Source: Paenibacillus macerans
Lineage (GTDB): Bacteria; Bacillota; Bacilli; Paenibacillales; Paenibacillaceae
Direction of reading: 5' to 3'
DNA: 64,000 nucleotides
NCBI RefSeq assembly: GCF_900454495.1
Contig: NZ_UGSI01000002.1
Location: forward strand, 1,833,001 to 1,897,000
The notes under the pieces were generated by a model. The model was not told the DNA's origin. It did not search any database and was given only the letters and a program-made list of their open reading frames with translations. The position numbers and the translations under genes are program-made. Shown here in pieces: positions 46,311 to 54,614 of this stretch (positions are counted from its first letter, which is position 1; each line of letters begins with the position of its first letter).

Positions 46311-48381
46311 TGTCCAGGGCGTCAAATTGGCTGCGGCAGGCCGGCTGAGTGCCGGTGAACGGCTCGTATTTTCCGCTTGGCACAAGACGCTTCGCTTTGA
46401 CGTTGTCGGAGAGCGACAGCATCAAAATCTGCACGAGCGTCTCCCGGGTTTCCGGCTTCGTCACGGGGCACATCAGCTCCAGCCGGCGCGTCAGGTTGCG
46501 CGTCATCCAATCCGCGCTGGACAGCCAGACTTCCGGCTTCCCGCCATTTTCGAAATAATAAATGCGCGAATGCTCCAAAAAGCGGTCGACGATGCTGCGC
46601 ACCGTAATCCGTTCGCTCAGGCCTTCCACGCCGGGGCGCAGGCAGCAGACGCCGCGGACGATCAGGTCGATGTAAACCCCGGCCCGGGAAGCGGCGTACA
46701 GCTCGTCGATCATCTCCTGGTTGGACAGCGAGTTCATTTTGGCGATGATTTTGGCCGGCCTGCCGGCCGCAGCGTGTTCGGCTTCCCGGCGAATCAGCGC
46801 AAACAGCTTGTCCTTCATCCCCGTCGGCGCCAGCGTAAACGCCTGCCATTCGCCGGCGTCCGAGTATCCGGTGATCAGGTTGAACAATTGCGAGGCGTCC
46901 TCGCCGATCGCGGTATCGGTCGTAAACAAACCGATATCGGTATACAGGCGCGCGGTAATGTCGTTGTAATTTCCCGTCCCCACATGCACGTACCGCCTTA
47001 AATCACGGCCTTCCTGCCGGACGACGAGCAAAATTTTGGCGTGGGTTTTAAGGCCCACCAGGCCGTACACGACATGGCATCCCGCTTTCTCCAGCGTGCG
47101 GGCCCAGGCGATGTTGCGCTCTTCGTCGAACCGCGCCTTAAGTTCCACGACGACGGTAACCTGCTTGCCCGATTCCGCGGCGCGGGCGAGCGCCCGGATG
47201 AGCGGCGAATTGCCGCTGACCCGGTACAACGTCATCTTGATCGCCATCACGGCCGGGTCCTCCGAAGCCTGGCTAATGAAATCCGTCACGGCGTCGAAGC
47301 TTTCGTAAGGATGATAGACCAGCACGTCCCGTTGCTTAAGCACCTCGAAAAAATCGTCTTCGGCATCGAATTCCCGGGGATACACCGGATCGATCTGCGG
47401 GTAGCGGAGCTTCGGATACCCTTTGACCACGCCCGGCAGCTTGCCGAGGAAGCTTAAATCGAGCGGTCCGTCGATTTCAAATACGGCGTCCGTAATCTCA
47501 AATTCCTCCTTCAGCACTTCCAGCGCGTAAGGATGGATACCCTTTTGGATCTCCAGCCGAACGGGCGCTCCCCAGCGGCGTTTCCGCAGCTCTTTTTCAA
47601 TTTCCTCGAGCAGATCCTCGGCCCCTTCTTCGTCAAACGCCAAATCGGCGTTGCGGGTTACTCTGAACTCGTGCACGGCGAGCGGGACATAACCGCTGAA
47701 TAGCGTTTGAATATGGTGGCGGATCAACTCTTCGATCAGAATGAAGGATTGCTTTTTGCTGTTGGAATGATGCGGCAGCGGAATGATGCGCGACAGATTG
47801 GAAGGAATTTGCACGATCGCGAAATAAGGCTCCTTCTCCTCCTCTTCGTCCGGCTTCTGCGCTTCATTTTCCCGCTTCAGCACGACGGATAAATAAACAA
47901 ACCCTGTATGGACCAGCGGAAACGGCCTGCTTTGGTCGACGGCCATCGGAGTCAGCACCGGGAAAATAATGTCGTGATAGTACGTTTCCATAGATTTGCG
48001 CTGCGTCGAGGTCAGCTCATCGTATTTTAGAAATACGATGTTCTCTTTGGCGAGCTGTCTCGACAGATCCCGGAACGTCCGGTACTGTTCGCCGACCATC
48101 GCCGAGATTCTAGCAATCAGGCGTTTGTATAGTCCATCGGGCGTATAGCCGGTGAAATCTTTTTTGGTGTAACCCGCGCGGATCTGATCCTGGATCCCGG
48201 CCACGCGCACGCTCATGAACTCGTCCAAATTGCTCGACACGATCGAGAGAAATTTGGCTTTTTCCAGCAAAGGCGTCGCCGGATCCTTCGCTTCCTTCAG
48301 CACCCGGCGGTTGAATTCCACCCAGCTTAAATCGCGGTTTAAATATCTTGAACCTTGGTTTTTCGTTTCTGCAAGCGCCAT
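46270..48381 (-). CDS. ppk: Polyphosphate kinase 1
   Basis: PPK1 reversibly polymerises the gamma phosphate of ATP into polyphosphate. The start at 48381 gives 703 residues, with GGAGG 11 bases upstream; in-frame ATGs at 48390 and 48399 are alternatives. The N-terminal domain begins YLNRDLSWVEFNRRVL. The autophosphorylated histidine is His447 in VGLKTHAKILLV, and the second histidine lies in RSIVDRFLEHSRIYYF. PLD-like C-terminal domains are complete. Its last 41 bases overlap ppx in antisense. Confidence 0.96.
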   Translation of the reverse strand: MALAETKNQGSRYLNRDLSWVEFNRRVLKEAKDPATPLLEKAKFLSIVSSNLDEFMSVRVAGIQDQIRAGYTKKDFTGYTPDGLYKRLIARISAMVGEQYRTFRDLSRQLAKENIVFLKYDELTSTQRKSMETYYHDIIFPVLTPMAVDQSRPFPLVHTGFVYLSVVLKRENEAQKPDEEEEKEPYFAIVQIPSNLSRIIPLPHHSNSKKQSFILIEELIRHHIQTLFSGYVPLAVHEFRVTRNADLAFDEEGAEDLLEEIEKELRKRRWGAPVRLEIQKGIHPYALEVLKEEFEITDAVFEIDGPLDLSFLGKLPGVVKGYPKLRYPQIDPVYPREFDAEDDFFEVLKQRDVLVYHPYESFDAVTDFISQASEDPAVMAIKMTLYRVSGNSPLIRALARAAESGKQVTVVVELKARFDEERNIAWARTLEKAGCHVVYGLVGLKTHAKILLVVRQEGRDLRRYVHVGTGNYNDITARLYTDIGLFTTDTAIGEDASQLFNLITGYSDAGEWQAFTLAPTGMKDKLFALIRREAEHAAAGRPAKIIAKMNSLSNQEMIDELYAASRAGVYIDLIVRGVCCLRPGVEGLSERITVRSIVDRFLEHSRIYYFENGGKPEVWLSSADWMTRNLTRRLELMCPVTKPETRETLVQILMLSLSDNVKAKRLVPSGKYEPFTGTQPACRSQFDALDISVWKKSEPPTPI

Positions 48382-48646
48382 CTCTACCATGACCTCCATT
48401 GGCCGAAAAGCTGTCTTAAAATCTTCGTTTTAGTATGGTGTTCCATCTTTTATTTTACAATGCCGATATGCCGGCGAAATACCTACTTTTGTAAAATCTA
48501 TGTAAAAATTATAATTCCGTGTAAAATCGCGCTTCCTAAAATCATCCGATGCTTGTACACTCCCGGCAAAAATGGAGTAAAATAGAAATGCGACGTCTTT
48601 TGACGCCTGCCATTGAAGTTTTTATATTTCAAGGAGGTTGTTCAAG

Positions 48647-49270
48647 ATGAATGCAAATCATCACGCGTATTATTTGAATGCCGCACCCCGAACGGAGTTT
48701 AACCGTTCGTCGCTGCGCCGGCTGAGACAAGACGGCCGGGTGCCCGCAGTGATCTACGGGGCCGAAACCGAAAATCTGGCGGTTCATGTGGATGTGAAGG
48801 AGCTTTTGAGGGTCGTCCGTACCGGAAGAACGGAGTTTTTCGACTTGAAGGTCGAAGGGGGACAGGTTTTTCCGGCGCTGATTAAGGAAATTCAGCAGCA
48901 TAACGGGAAAATCGTCCATGTCGATTTTCAGCAGGTGACCAAAAACAAGCCGATCCGCGTAAAAATGCCGGTGCACTTGATCGGTACGGCCAAAGGCACG
49001 AAGGTTGGCGGAGTTCTGCAAATCCAGGAAACGGAGCTGGAGGTGGAAGGGCTGCCGGATATTTTGCCGGCCAGCTTGGATGTAGATATTTCATCCCTGG
49101 ATGCGGGCGATAAATTGCTGGCCGGGGACGTACGGCTTCCGGACGGCGTTGTTTTGCATTCGCAAGCGGACGAGCTGCTGGCTTCGATCGTTCTGCCGCG
49201 TTCAGCGGAGGCGGATGCGGCCAGGAACGGTGACGAAGAACCCGCGGGGGCCGAAGGAGCCGGCGAATAA
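48647..49270 (+). CDS. rplY: Ribosomal protein L25, general stress protein Ctc
   Basis: L25/Ctc binds 5S rRNA; in Bacillus it is induced by stress. The 207-residue protein has the N-terminal 5S-binding domain (RRLRQDGRVPAVIYG) and the TL5-type C-terminal beta domain (PVHLIGTAKGTKVGGVLQIQ). The C-terminus is acidic and Ala/Gly-rich. CAAGGAGG lies before the ATG at 48647. A weak promoter (TTGTAC at 48553, TAAAAT at 48578, 19-base spacer) is upstream; I see no SigB consensus. A strong terminator follows. Confidence 0.94.
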   Translation: MNANHHAYYLNAAPRTEFNRSSLRRLRQDGRVPAVIYGAETENLAVHVDVKELLRVVRTGRTEFFDLKVEGGQVFPALIKEIQQHNGKIVHVDFQQVTKNKPIRVKMPVHLIGTAKGTKVGGVLQIQETELEVEGLPDILPASLDVDISSLDAGDKLLAGDVRLPDGVVLHSQADELLASIVLPRSAEADAARNGDEEPAGAEGAGE

Positions 49271-49325
49271 AGGACCGACTAAAAACCGGCAAGATCATGG
49301 GCCTGGAGTTCAGGCTGCCGTTAGG

Positions 49326-49369
49326 CGGGCCGCTCCCTGCGCGATCACGCAGGAAGCGGCCCGTTTTTT
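49326..49369 (+). terminator. Terminator after rplY
   Basis: A long interrupted stem (CGGGCCGCTxCCTGCG with its complement) is followed by TTTTTT. The rest of the gap to 49584 shows nothing I recognise. Confidence 0.88.
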
Positions 49370-49584
49370 GAAAAATACCAGAAATTATAAAATTATCAGC
49401 GAAGTAGAAGATAAGGCACAGGTAGAGAGGGGAGGAGAAGAGGAAAGCTTGACGAAACCCGCTTTTGTAACTAGAATGGTTGCAGGATAACCGGGATTAC
49501 ATAAGTTAAACTAACGGCTGTCCTATCCGCGCAATCATTAGTTCAACATATATTGCAAGATTTTATTCAGAAAGAAGGGTTCGC

Positions 49585-50304
49585 ATGCCGCCGAAAACGA
49601 AAACCAACGCTTTGGCCCAGCGCAAAGCCGAGCAGCTCAAGCAGCAGCAAAAACAAAAAACGAGAAGATTGATCTGGTTCAGCACGGTGGGAGTATTGCT
49701 CGTGCTGATTATCGCCGTCCTGGCGATCCAACCGCAACCGAAATCAGAAACGGCATCGTTTGATTATGCGAACCTCCCTGTGCTTGGGAATGCCGAAGCA
49801 CCGGTGAAGATCGTAGAATTTGGCGATTTCCAGTGTCCGGCTTGCAAAAACGTAAATCAACTGATCAAACCGGAGCTGGTCAAAGACTATGTAGATCAAG
49901 GCAAGGCCGCTTTTTATTTTATGAATCTGCCCATTCTCGGGACGGATTCGCATACGGCGGCTTTGGCGGCGCAGTCGGTATTTCACCAAAACCCCGACGC
50001 TTACTGGACTTATTTCGATGCGATTTATGAACGCCAAGGCGATGAGAATAGCGGATGGGCTTCGGCGGAGTTTCTCGTCGCGCTGGCCAAAGAGCTGAAG
50101 CTGCCGATCGATTACGACCAGCTGCAGAAGGACATAACGGAAGCGACTTATAAAAATGAAGTCGATGAACAATACGCCAAAGGGGACAAGCTGGGCGTAA
50201 ACAGCACGCCGACGTTTTTCATTAACGGTATTGAGTATGCGGGCAACGTTGGCGATTACGCTGCTCTGAAAAAATACATCGATCAGGAACTCCAGGGCAA
50301 ATAA
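49585..50304 (+). CDS. bdbD: Membrane-anchored DsbA-like thiol oxidase
   Basis: BdbD oxidises cysteines in exported proteins outside the membrane. The 239-residue protein has a basic N-terminus, one membrane anchor (about 30-50) and a DsbA-type thioredoxin fold with the active site Cys84-Pro-Ala-Cys87 (FGDFQCPACKNV) and the cis-proline loop NSTPTFFING. GAAGGG precedes the ATG. Its redox partner bdbC starts 19 bases downstream. Confidence 0.94.
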   Translation: MPPKTKTNALAQRKAEQLKQQQKQKTRRLIWFSTVGVLLVLIIAVLAIQPQPKSETASFDYANLPVLGNAEAPVKIVEFGDFQCPACKNVNQLIKPELVKDYVDQGKAAFYFMNLPILGTDSHTAALAAQSVFHQNPDAYWTYFDAIYERQGDENSGWASAEFLVALAKELKLPIDYDQLQKDITEATYKNEVDEQYAKGDKLGVNSTPTFFINGIEYAGNVGDYAALKKYIDQELQGK

Positions 50305-50323
50305 CGAACGGGGAGGAACGGGC

Positions 50324-50773
50324 GTGCGGGCTTTTCTAAGGGATTACGGCATTTACCTTGCTTGGCTGGTCGCGCTGGTCGCTACGGCGGGCAGCTTGTA
50401 TCTCAGCGAGGTGCTGCACTATGAACCGTGCCGGCTCTGCTGGTTCCAGCGGATATTCATGTATCCGCAGGTCATTTTGCTGGGCATCGCGGCCTACCGG
50501 AACGACCGGAGCATCATTCCGTACGTGCTGCCGCTTTGCATCATCGGCGGAACGATCTCGCTTTACCATTACGGTGAGCAAAAAATTCCGGGATTGGCGC
50601 GGCTGGTTCCCTGCAAAGTGGGGGTTCCTTGCAACGTGGATTATTTGGGCAGCGGCTGGCTTGGTTTTATTACAATACCGTTTATGGCGCTGACCGCTTT
50701 CGTTCTGATCGTCCTGTGCTTGCTGGCGGCGCGCCGCAAGGCCGAGGCGGAGGAACCGGAAGGGCGGATATAA
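50324..50773 (+). CDS. bdbC: DsbB-like quinone-linked disulfide oxidoreductase
   Basis: BdbC reoxidises BdbD and passes electrons to quinones. The 149-residue protein has four membrane segments and two cysteine pairs: Cys36-x-x-Cys39 in YEPCRLCWFQR and a second pair in RLVPCKVGVPCNV. The GTG start follows GGGGAGG. The bdbD-bdbC pair forms an operon closed by a terminator. Confidence 0.95.
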   Translation: MRAFLRDYGIYLAWLVALVATAGSLYLSEVLHYEPCRLCWFQRIFMYPQVILLGIAAYRNDRSIIPYVLPLCIIGGTISLYHYGEQKIPGLARLVPCKVGVPCNVDYLGSGWLGFITIPFMALTAFVLIVLCLLAARRKAEAEEPEGRI

Positions 50774-50796
50774 CCAGTAATTTCTATAATCTTAAT

Positions 50797-50846
50797 AAAA
50801 AACCTATCCCTATCACCTTTAGCAGGTTAATAGGGACAGGTTTTTT
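50797..50846 (+). terminator. Terminator after bdbC
   Basis: A 16-base stem (50797-50813 with 50830-50842) is followed by TTTTTT. Confidence 0.88.
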
Positions 50847-50917
50847 GACGTTTTACCCGAGCATACGCTGAAACCAATCATTCACCGGTGTATACAGCCA
50901 GATGATGAGATAAAGCG

Positions 50918-51052
50918 GTGGGCAGCGGAATTATCCTTATCGTATATGGCGTACGCCTGGGCCTGGAGACGGCGGCTTTCGCCATACCTCTGGTGCTCAT
51001 GATCGTTTATTACGTCAGGAAATGGCGGTCCGGTAAAACGCTGGACGTTTAA
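50918..51052 (+). pseudogene. Small membrane-protein-like reading frame or remnant
   Basis: A GTG-started frame of 44 codons encodes a hydrophobic stretch (GLETAAFAIPLVLMIVYYV) followed by a basic tail (RKWRSGKTLDV), as in the C-terminus of a membrane protein. There is no good ribosome binding site, and a stop codon lies just upstream in frame. It overlaps the 3' end of the convergent beta-helix gene by four bases. It may be a gene fragment or a real short protein; I cannot decide. Confidence 0.3.
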
Positions 51053-52932
51053 ACGATCGTGTTGCCGATATTGGTGTCATCTTTATTGAGCAACATTTTG
51101 CCATTGATCAGCAGGTTGTTTAGAACCTTGGTTCGTTTCGAGCTTTCGGTTACGATGGCGTTGGGTATAGATTTACCGTTATTGGAATAAATCGTGTTTT
51201 GAGCGATGATTGCATCCTCGGCGTTATCAGCTAATGAAATACCGTACGCAGCGTCATCTTTTCTTTTGAAGGTGATGCGGTTGCCGACAATCTCGGCGCG
51301 CTGCCCCCCCTTGATTTGAATCGCCGAATTGCCTGTGATGTCTGAAATTTCGTTGTCGGCGATTTTAACGATTTTGCCGGCGCTGCTCTCTCCGTAAATG
51401 GCGACGGATCGGGAGCCAAATATATAATTCTCTTTGAGCGTAACATCGCTGTTTTTGTCGAAGCTGATCGCGTAATTATTGGTTTGTTTTCCTGTGTAGC
51501 TGGCGCAGTCGATATAATTGCCTTCCGCGAAAACCGATGTCCCCTTTGTCCCCCAGTTTTTGATGGATATGCCGCCATTGCACTGGCCAAACGAATTGCC
51601 CCGCAGCACGACATTGGTGGACTTGTCCAGTTCGAGGCCGAAGCGTTCCGAATGGAGGGCCTTGTTGTTCAGGAATTGTACGTCATTGCTGTTGTCGACC
51701 TTGTAAGGCAGGCCCGCGCAGCGGTGCACGGCATTGTCCGCGACCAATACGTTTTCCGCGTCCCATACGCCGATGCCCGTGCCGCCCGTGTTGCCCAAAT
51801 GGGACACCGTATTCCCGGTCACGACCACGTCTTTCCCGCGGGCGTCGATGCCGCTGCTGAAGCCTTTAATGATATTGCCGACTATCGTCACGTTGTTTCC
51901 GTCATATCCGTTCGATACCTGCTGCGCTGCGATGGCGACTTTGCTACCGTCCGTCCGGACCATTACGTTGTTGCTGATAACCGTATCCGTACCATTACCG
52001 TAAGAGAACGTATTGTCTGCGTGATTCCCTTCGATAATTACTCCATAACCGTTAAAGTTCAGCACGGAAACCTCGGCGTTGCCGCGGAACACGTTGCCCC
52101 GGACGACAACTCTGCGCGGTTCCTCGTAGTCGATAGCGCCTTCGCCGTATCCTTCGATATCGATACCGGCCCAAGGTTTGGTGCCCTTGACGGTGCCTGC
52201 GTTTGTAATTACATTGTTTTCTACAAAGACGCCATCGGCAGCCGTGATCGAAATGTTGTTCCGGCGTGCTCCGTCCAATGAGCAGTTGCGGATGGCTACT
52301 TTTTCCGGTTTGTCATAATCGGGGTCTACGCCCAACAGGCCCACCGAGCCGAGAAAGATGCAGTCGCCGATGCATTTGCGAATCTTCATATTTTCGATCG
52401 TAATATTCTTACCGCCGTGGACATAAATCCCAAAGCCCCATTCATACGTCGATTTCGGGAGTTTGCTGAAATCGTGCTGGTCCAGATCCCCAGTGATGAT
52501 CCCGCCTGAAATCGTGACATTTTGCACTTTGCGCAGATAGATACAAGAGTAACCTCTCTCCGCGTTTGGCTGAACCTTCAGTTCCGCCTCGTGATCCAAA
52601 GTAAGCTTCATGTGGGACGGCACCACGATGCCGCCGCCTTTTTCCGGAGTGTTTGGAAAGGTGGTCCCGACGCCTTGAATCAAGTACGTCCCTTTCGGAA
52701 TAAACGCTTCGTTATACCCGGCGCTTTTTGCATGGGCGATCGCCTTGTTCAAGCCCTCCGTCGTTTTTACCGCCTCGGTGCCGTCGGTTTTGATGCCCCA
52801 CTGCGCCGGATCGATGACGTAGCAGGTGGCGTTTACGGCGGCAGGCTGTGCGGCCATACCGGTCACTGCCCCCTTAACATTTTCCGTGCTGTTTGCTGCC
52901 GGTTGCGTTTTGTTTACATGCTGGTTGTTCAT
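51049..52932 (-). CDS. Right-handed parallel beta-helix protein (pectate lyase superfamily)
   Basis: A 627-residue protein. After an Asn/Ala/Thr-rich N-terminus of about 40 residues comes a pectate-lyase-3-like start (QWGIKTDGTEAVKTTEGLNK), then at least fifteen beta-helix turns of the form NVTISGGIITG, NVVLRGNSFGQCNGGI and DVTLKENYIFGSRSVAIYGE. I see no signal peptide or membrane segment and no firm catalytic residues. Similar folds occur in polysaccharide lyases, phage tailspikes and spore-surface proteins. GGAGG precedes the ATG. It is monocistronic as far as I can see. Function unknown. Confidence 0.85.
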   Translation of the reverse strand: MNNQHVNKTQPAANSTENVKGAVTGMAAQPAAVNATCYVIDPAQWGIKTDGTEAVKTTEGLNKAIAHAKSAGYNEAFIPKGTYLIQGVGTTFPNTPEKGGGIVVPSHMKLTLDHEAELKVQPNAERGYSCIYLRKVQNVTISGGIITGDLDQHDFSKLPKSTYEWGFGIYVHGGKNITIENMKIRKCIGDCIFLGSVGLLGVDPDYDKPEKVAIRNCSLDGARRNNISITAADGVFVENNVITNAGTVKGTKPWAGIDIEGYGEGAIDYEEPRRVVVRGNVFRGNAEVSVLNFNGYGVIIEGNHADNTFSYGNGTDTVISNNVMVRTDGSKVAIAAQQVSNGYDGNNVTIVGNIIKGFSSGIDARGKDVVVTGNTVSHLGNTGGTGIGVWDAENVLVADNAVHRCAGLPYKVDNSNDVQFLNNKALHSERFGLELDKSTNVVLRGNSFGQCNGGISIKNWGTKGTSVFAEGNYIDCASYTGKQTNNYAISFDKNSDVTLKENYIFGSRSVAIYGESSAGKIVKIADNEISDITGNSAIQIKGGQRAEIVGNRITFKRKDDAAYGISLADNAEDAIIAQNTIYSNNGKSIPNAIVTESSKRTKVLNNLLINGKMLLNKDDTNIGNTIV

Positions 52933-53236
52933 TATGATTCCTCCTTGTCTTTTGCCTCTTGATTTTTGACTTGTTTGCCTTAGGGCCGTTTAAGTATTCC
53001 GGTGTAAACTTCATCTCCTTTGCGCAAAGTCTTTAAGTACCCGTACGGTGTTTTCACTCGGGCTCCGAAGGGGCAGTTCCCCAAGGTTCCCGTACTACCA
53101 AAGTAACAGAACCCGCGAGCGGCGAAGGGCCATGAAGCGGACAAGGCAAGGACAAAAAGCGGACAAAGAGCGGCCAGGTAATGGATGGGATAAGGCGGGA
53201 GGGACAAGAGCAGGGGCCAGGGGGCGAAAGTTGCAA

Positions 53237-53272
53237 AACCGGTAAAACCGGCAAAACTGGCAAAACCTTATG
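53237..53272. repeat. 9-bp tandem repeat GCAAAACCG
   Basis: Four near-identical 9-base units lie in the intergenic stretch between the beta-helix gene and the AraC gene. Purine-rich degenerate sequence precedes them (53130-53230). Confidence 0.6.
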
Positions 53273-53300
53273 TCGGACGGTTTGGGTGTCCACTCATAAA

Positions 53301-53504
53301 AATAGCGGTACTTTATGTTCTTATTATCCGGATATAAGCATGTTCATCACCGTTAGCGGCATTTTTTGTACTTATTTTCCCGCGAATGCCCCGGATCGCG
53401 GACATTTTCTTGCCAGTCAAGAAAATAAAGGCATAAATTTCCCCTATTTCTCTCAAATGGGTGCATAGCGCCGGAATAACGGCGTTTTTTGTCTTTATGT
53501 TCTG
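53301..53504. repeat. AATAGCGG dispersed element, copy B
   Basis: It aligns over its whole length with 33720-33925 in the same orientation. Shared landmarks are AATAGCGG, TTAGCGGCATTTT, TGTACTTATTTT, TTCTCTCAAATG and CCGGAATAACG. It is non-coding in all frames that I examined. Confidence 0.75.
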
Positions 53505-53599
53505 GGCCCCGCCGCCCCGTTGCCCCGCCACTCCGCTGTCCCGGTACCGCCGCCCGCCCGTTCCGCTATACTCGCGTTATTCTAGGAACCGCCTTGGAC

Positions 53600-54481
53600 T
53601 TACGAAGTGTACTGCTTGCGGAACTGCCGCGGCGAGCAGCCGTTTTTGAGCGCAAAGCGGTTGGAGAAATACGGCGTGCTGCCAAACCCGACATAAGCGG
53701 CGATGACCGAGATCGGCCATTCGGTTTTCAGCAGCAGCAGCTTGGCCTGTTCGAGACGGTAATGCAGCAGATAATCGTTCGGCGTCATCCCGTATACCTG
53801 CTTCATGCAGCGCGTAATGTAGTTGTAGTGGTAGTGCAGCGCCTCGGACATCTGCCCGCTGCTGATTTCCGCGCGGTAATTGTTCTTGATGAACGCTTCG
53901 GCTTTTTCCGCCACGGTGACGACCGGTGAAGCGTATGACTCCAGTTGCCTAAGGTCCATTGTACGCAGCAGTTCCCCGAACAGCTGCTGCCCGGTCCAAA
54001 AGGCGCTCGACTGGCGTTCCCCCGAATGATGCAGCAGGTGGCGAAACAGGCGGTAGGCCTGCTCGGGGTAGGGCATCGTCCACATTTTGGGCAGCTGGAT
54101 GGAATAAGGCGAGGCCAGGAAGCGCCGATAGTGCTCTTCCGCGCCGGGGTACGGGAAATCCGGTTCCTCCGCGGGAATCTGCTGCCAGGAGCTAACCGTG
54201 TGAAAATGCAGCCAATAAAAAGCCGTAGGTTCCTCGCACGGCCCCGCCGCATAATGATACTGGTCAGGGAGCAGCAGCAGCGATTGCCCCGCCGTCAAGC
54301 TCCACCGCCGCCCGGCTTCGCCGATATGCAGCGTCCCGCTCTCCATAACGAGCAGGTCGAAAATACCGAGATTCCTGCGGCTCGGATGCTCCTCCCCGGG
54401 CTCGTAAACGGTATACCCGCATTCGAGAAAATAGGGCAGGGGCGGAGCGGCGATTTGCACGATTTCCGCTGTTTTCAGCAT
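53600..54481 (-). CDS. AraC family regulator next to a GH127 gene
   Basis: A 293-residue regulator with an N-terminal cupin-like domain (LVMESGTLHIGEAGRRWSLT, LLLLPDQYHYAAG) and the C-terminal AraC DNA-binding domain (SEALHYHYNYITRCMKQVYG; ISVIAAYVGFGSTPYFSNRF). GGAGGG lies before the start. It is divergent from the arabinofuranosidase gene with a 133-base gap, and probably controls it in response to an arabinose-containing sugar. The last residues reach a region of repeats. Confidence 0.9.
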   Translation of the reverse strand: MLKTAEIVQIAAPPLPYFLECGYTVYEPGEEHPSRRNLGIFDLLVMESGTLHIGEAGRRWSLTAGQSLLLLPDQYHYAAGPCEEPTAFYWLHFHTVSSWQQIPAEEPDFPYPGAEEHYRRFLASPYSIQLPKMWTMPYPEQAYRLFRHLLHHSGERQSSAFWTGQQLFGELLRTMDLRQLESYASPVVTVAEKAEAFIKNNYRAEISSGQMSEALHYHYNYITRCMKQVYGMTPNDYLLHYRLEQAKLLLLKTEWPISVIAAYVGFGSTPYFSNRFALKNGCSPRQFRKQYTS

Positions 54482-54614
54482 CGGACGATCCCTCCGGGAT
54501 AAGTGTGAAATATTATAACTTTTAAGTTGCTGACATTCATATTATGAAGCAAATCTATGAGATAGAATAGGGTTGGTTAGTATGATATTTCAAAAAAAGA
54601 GGAGGATCTCTCGT

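Noticed and set aside
52980..53207. 75-codon minus-strand frame ending in a plausible-looking stretch (VKTPYGYLKTLRKGDEVYTG)
   Set aside because: The C-terminal part looks protein-like, but there is no start signal near it, no homology I can name, and the rest is low-complexity. It may be a fragment; not supported as a gene.
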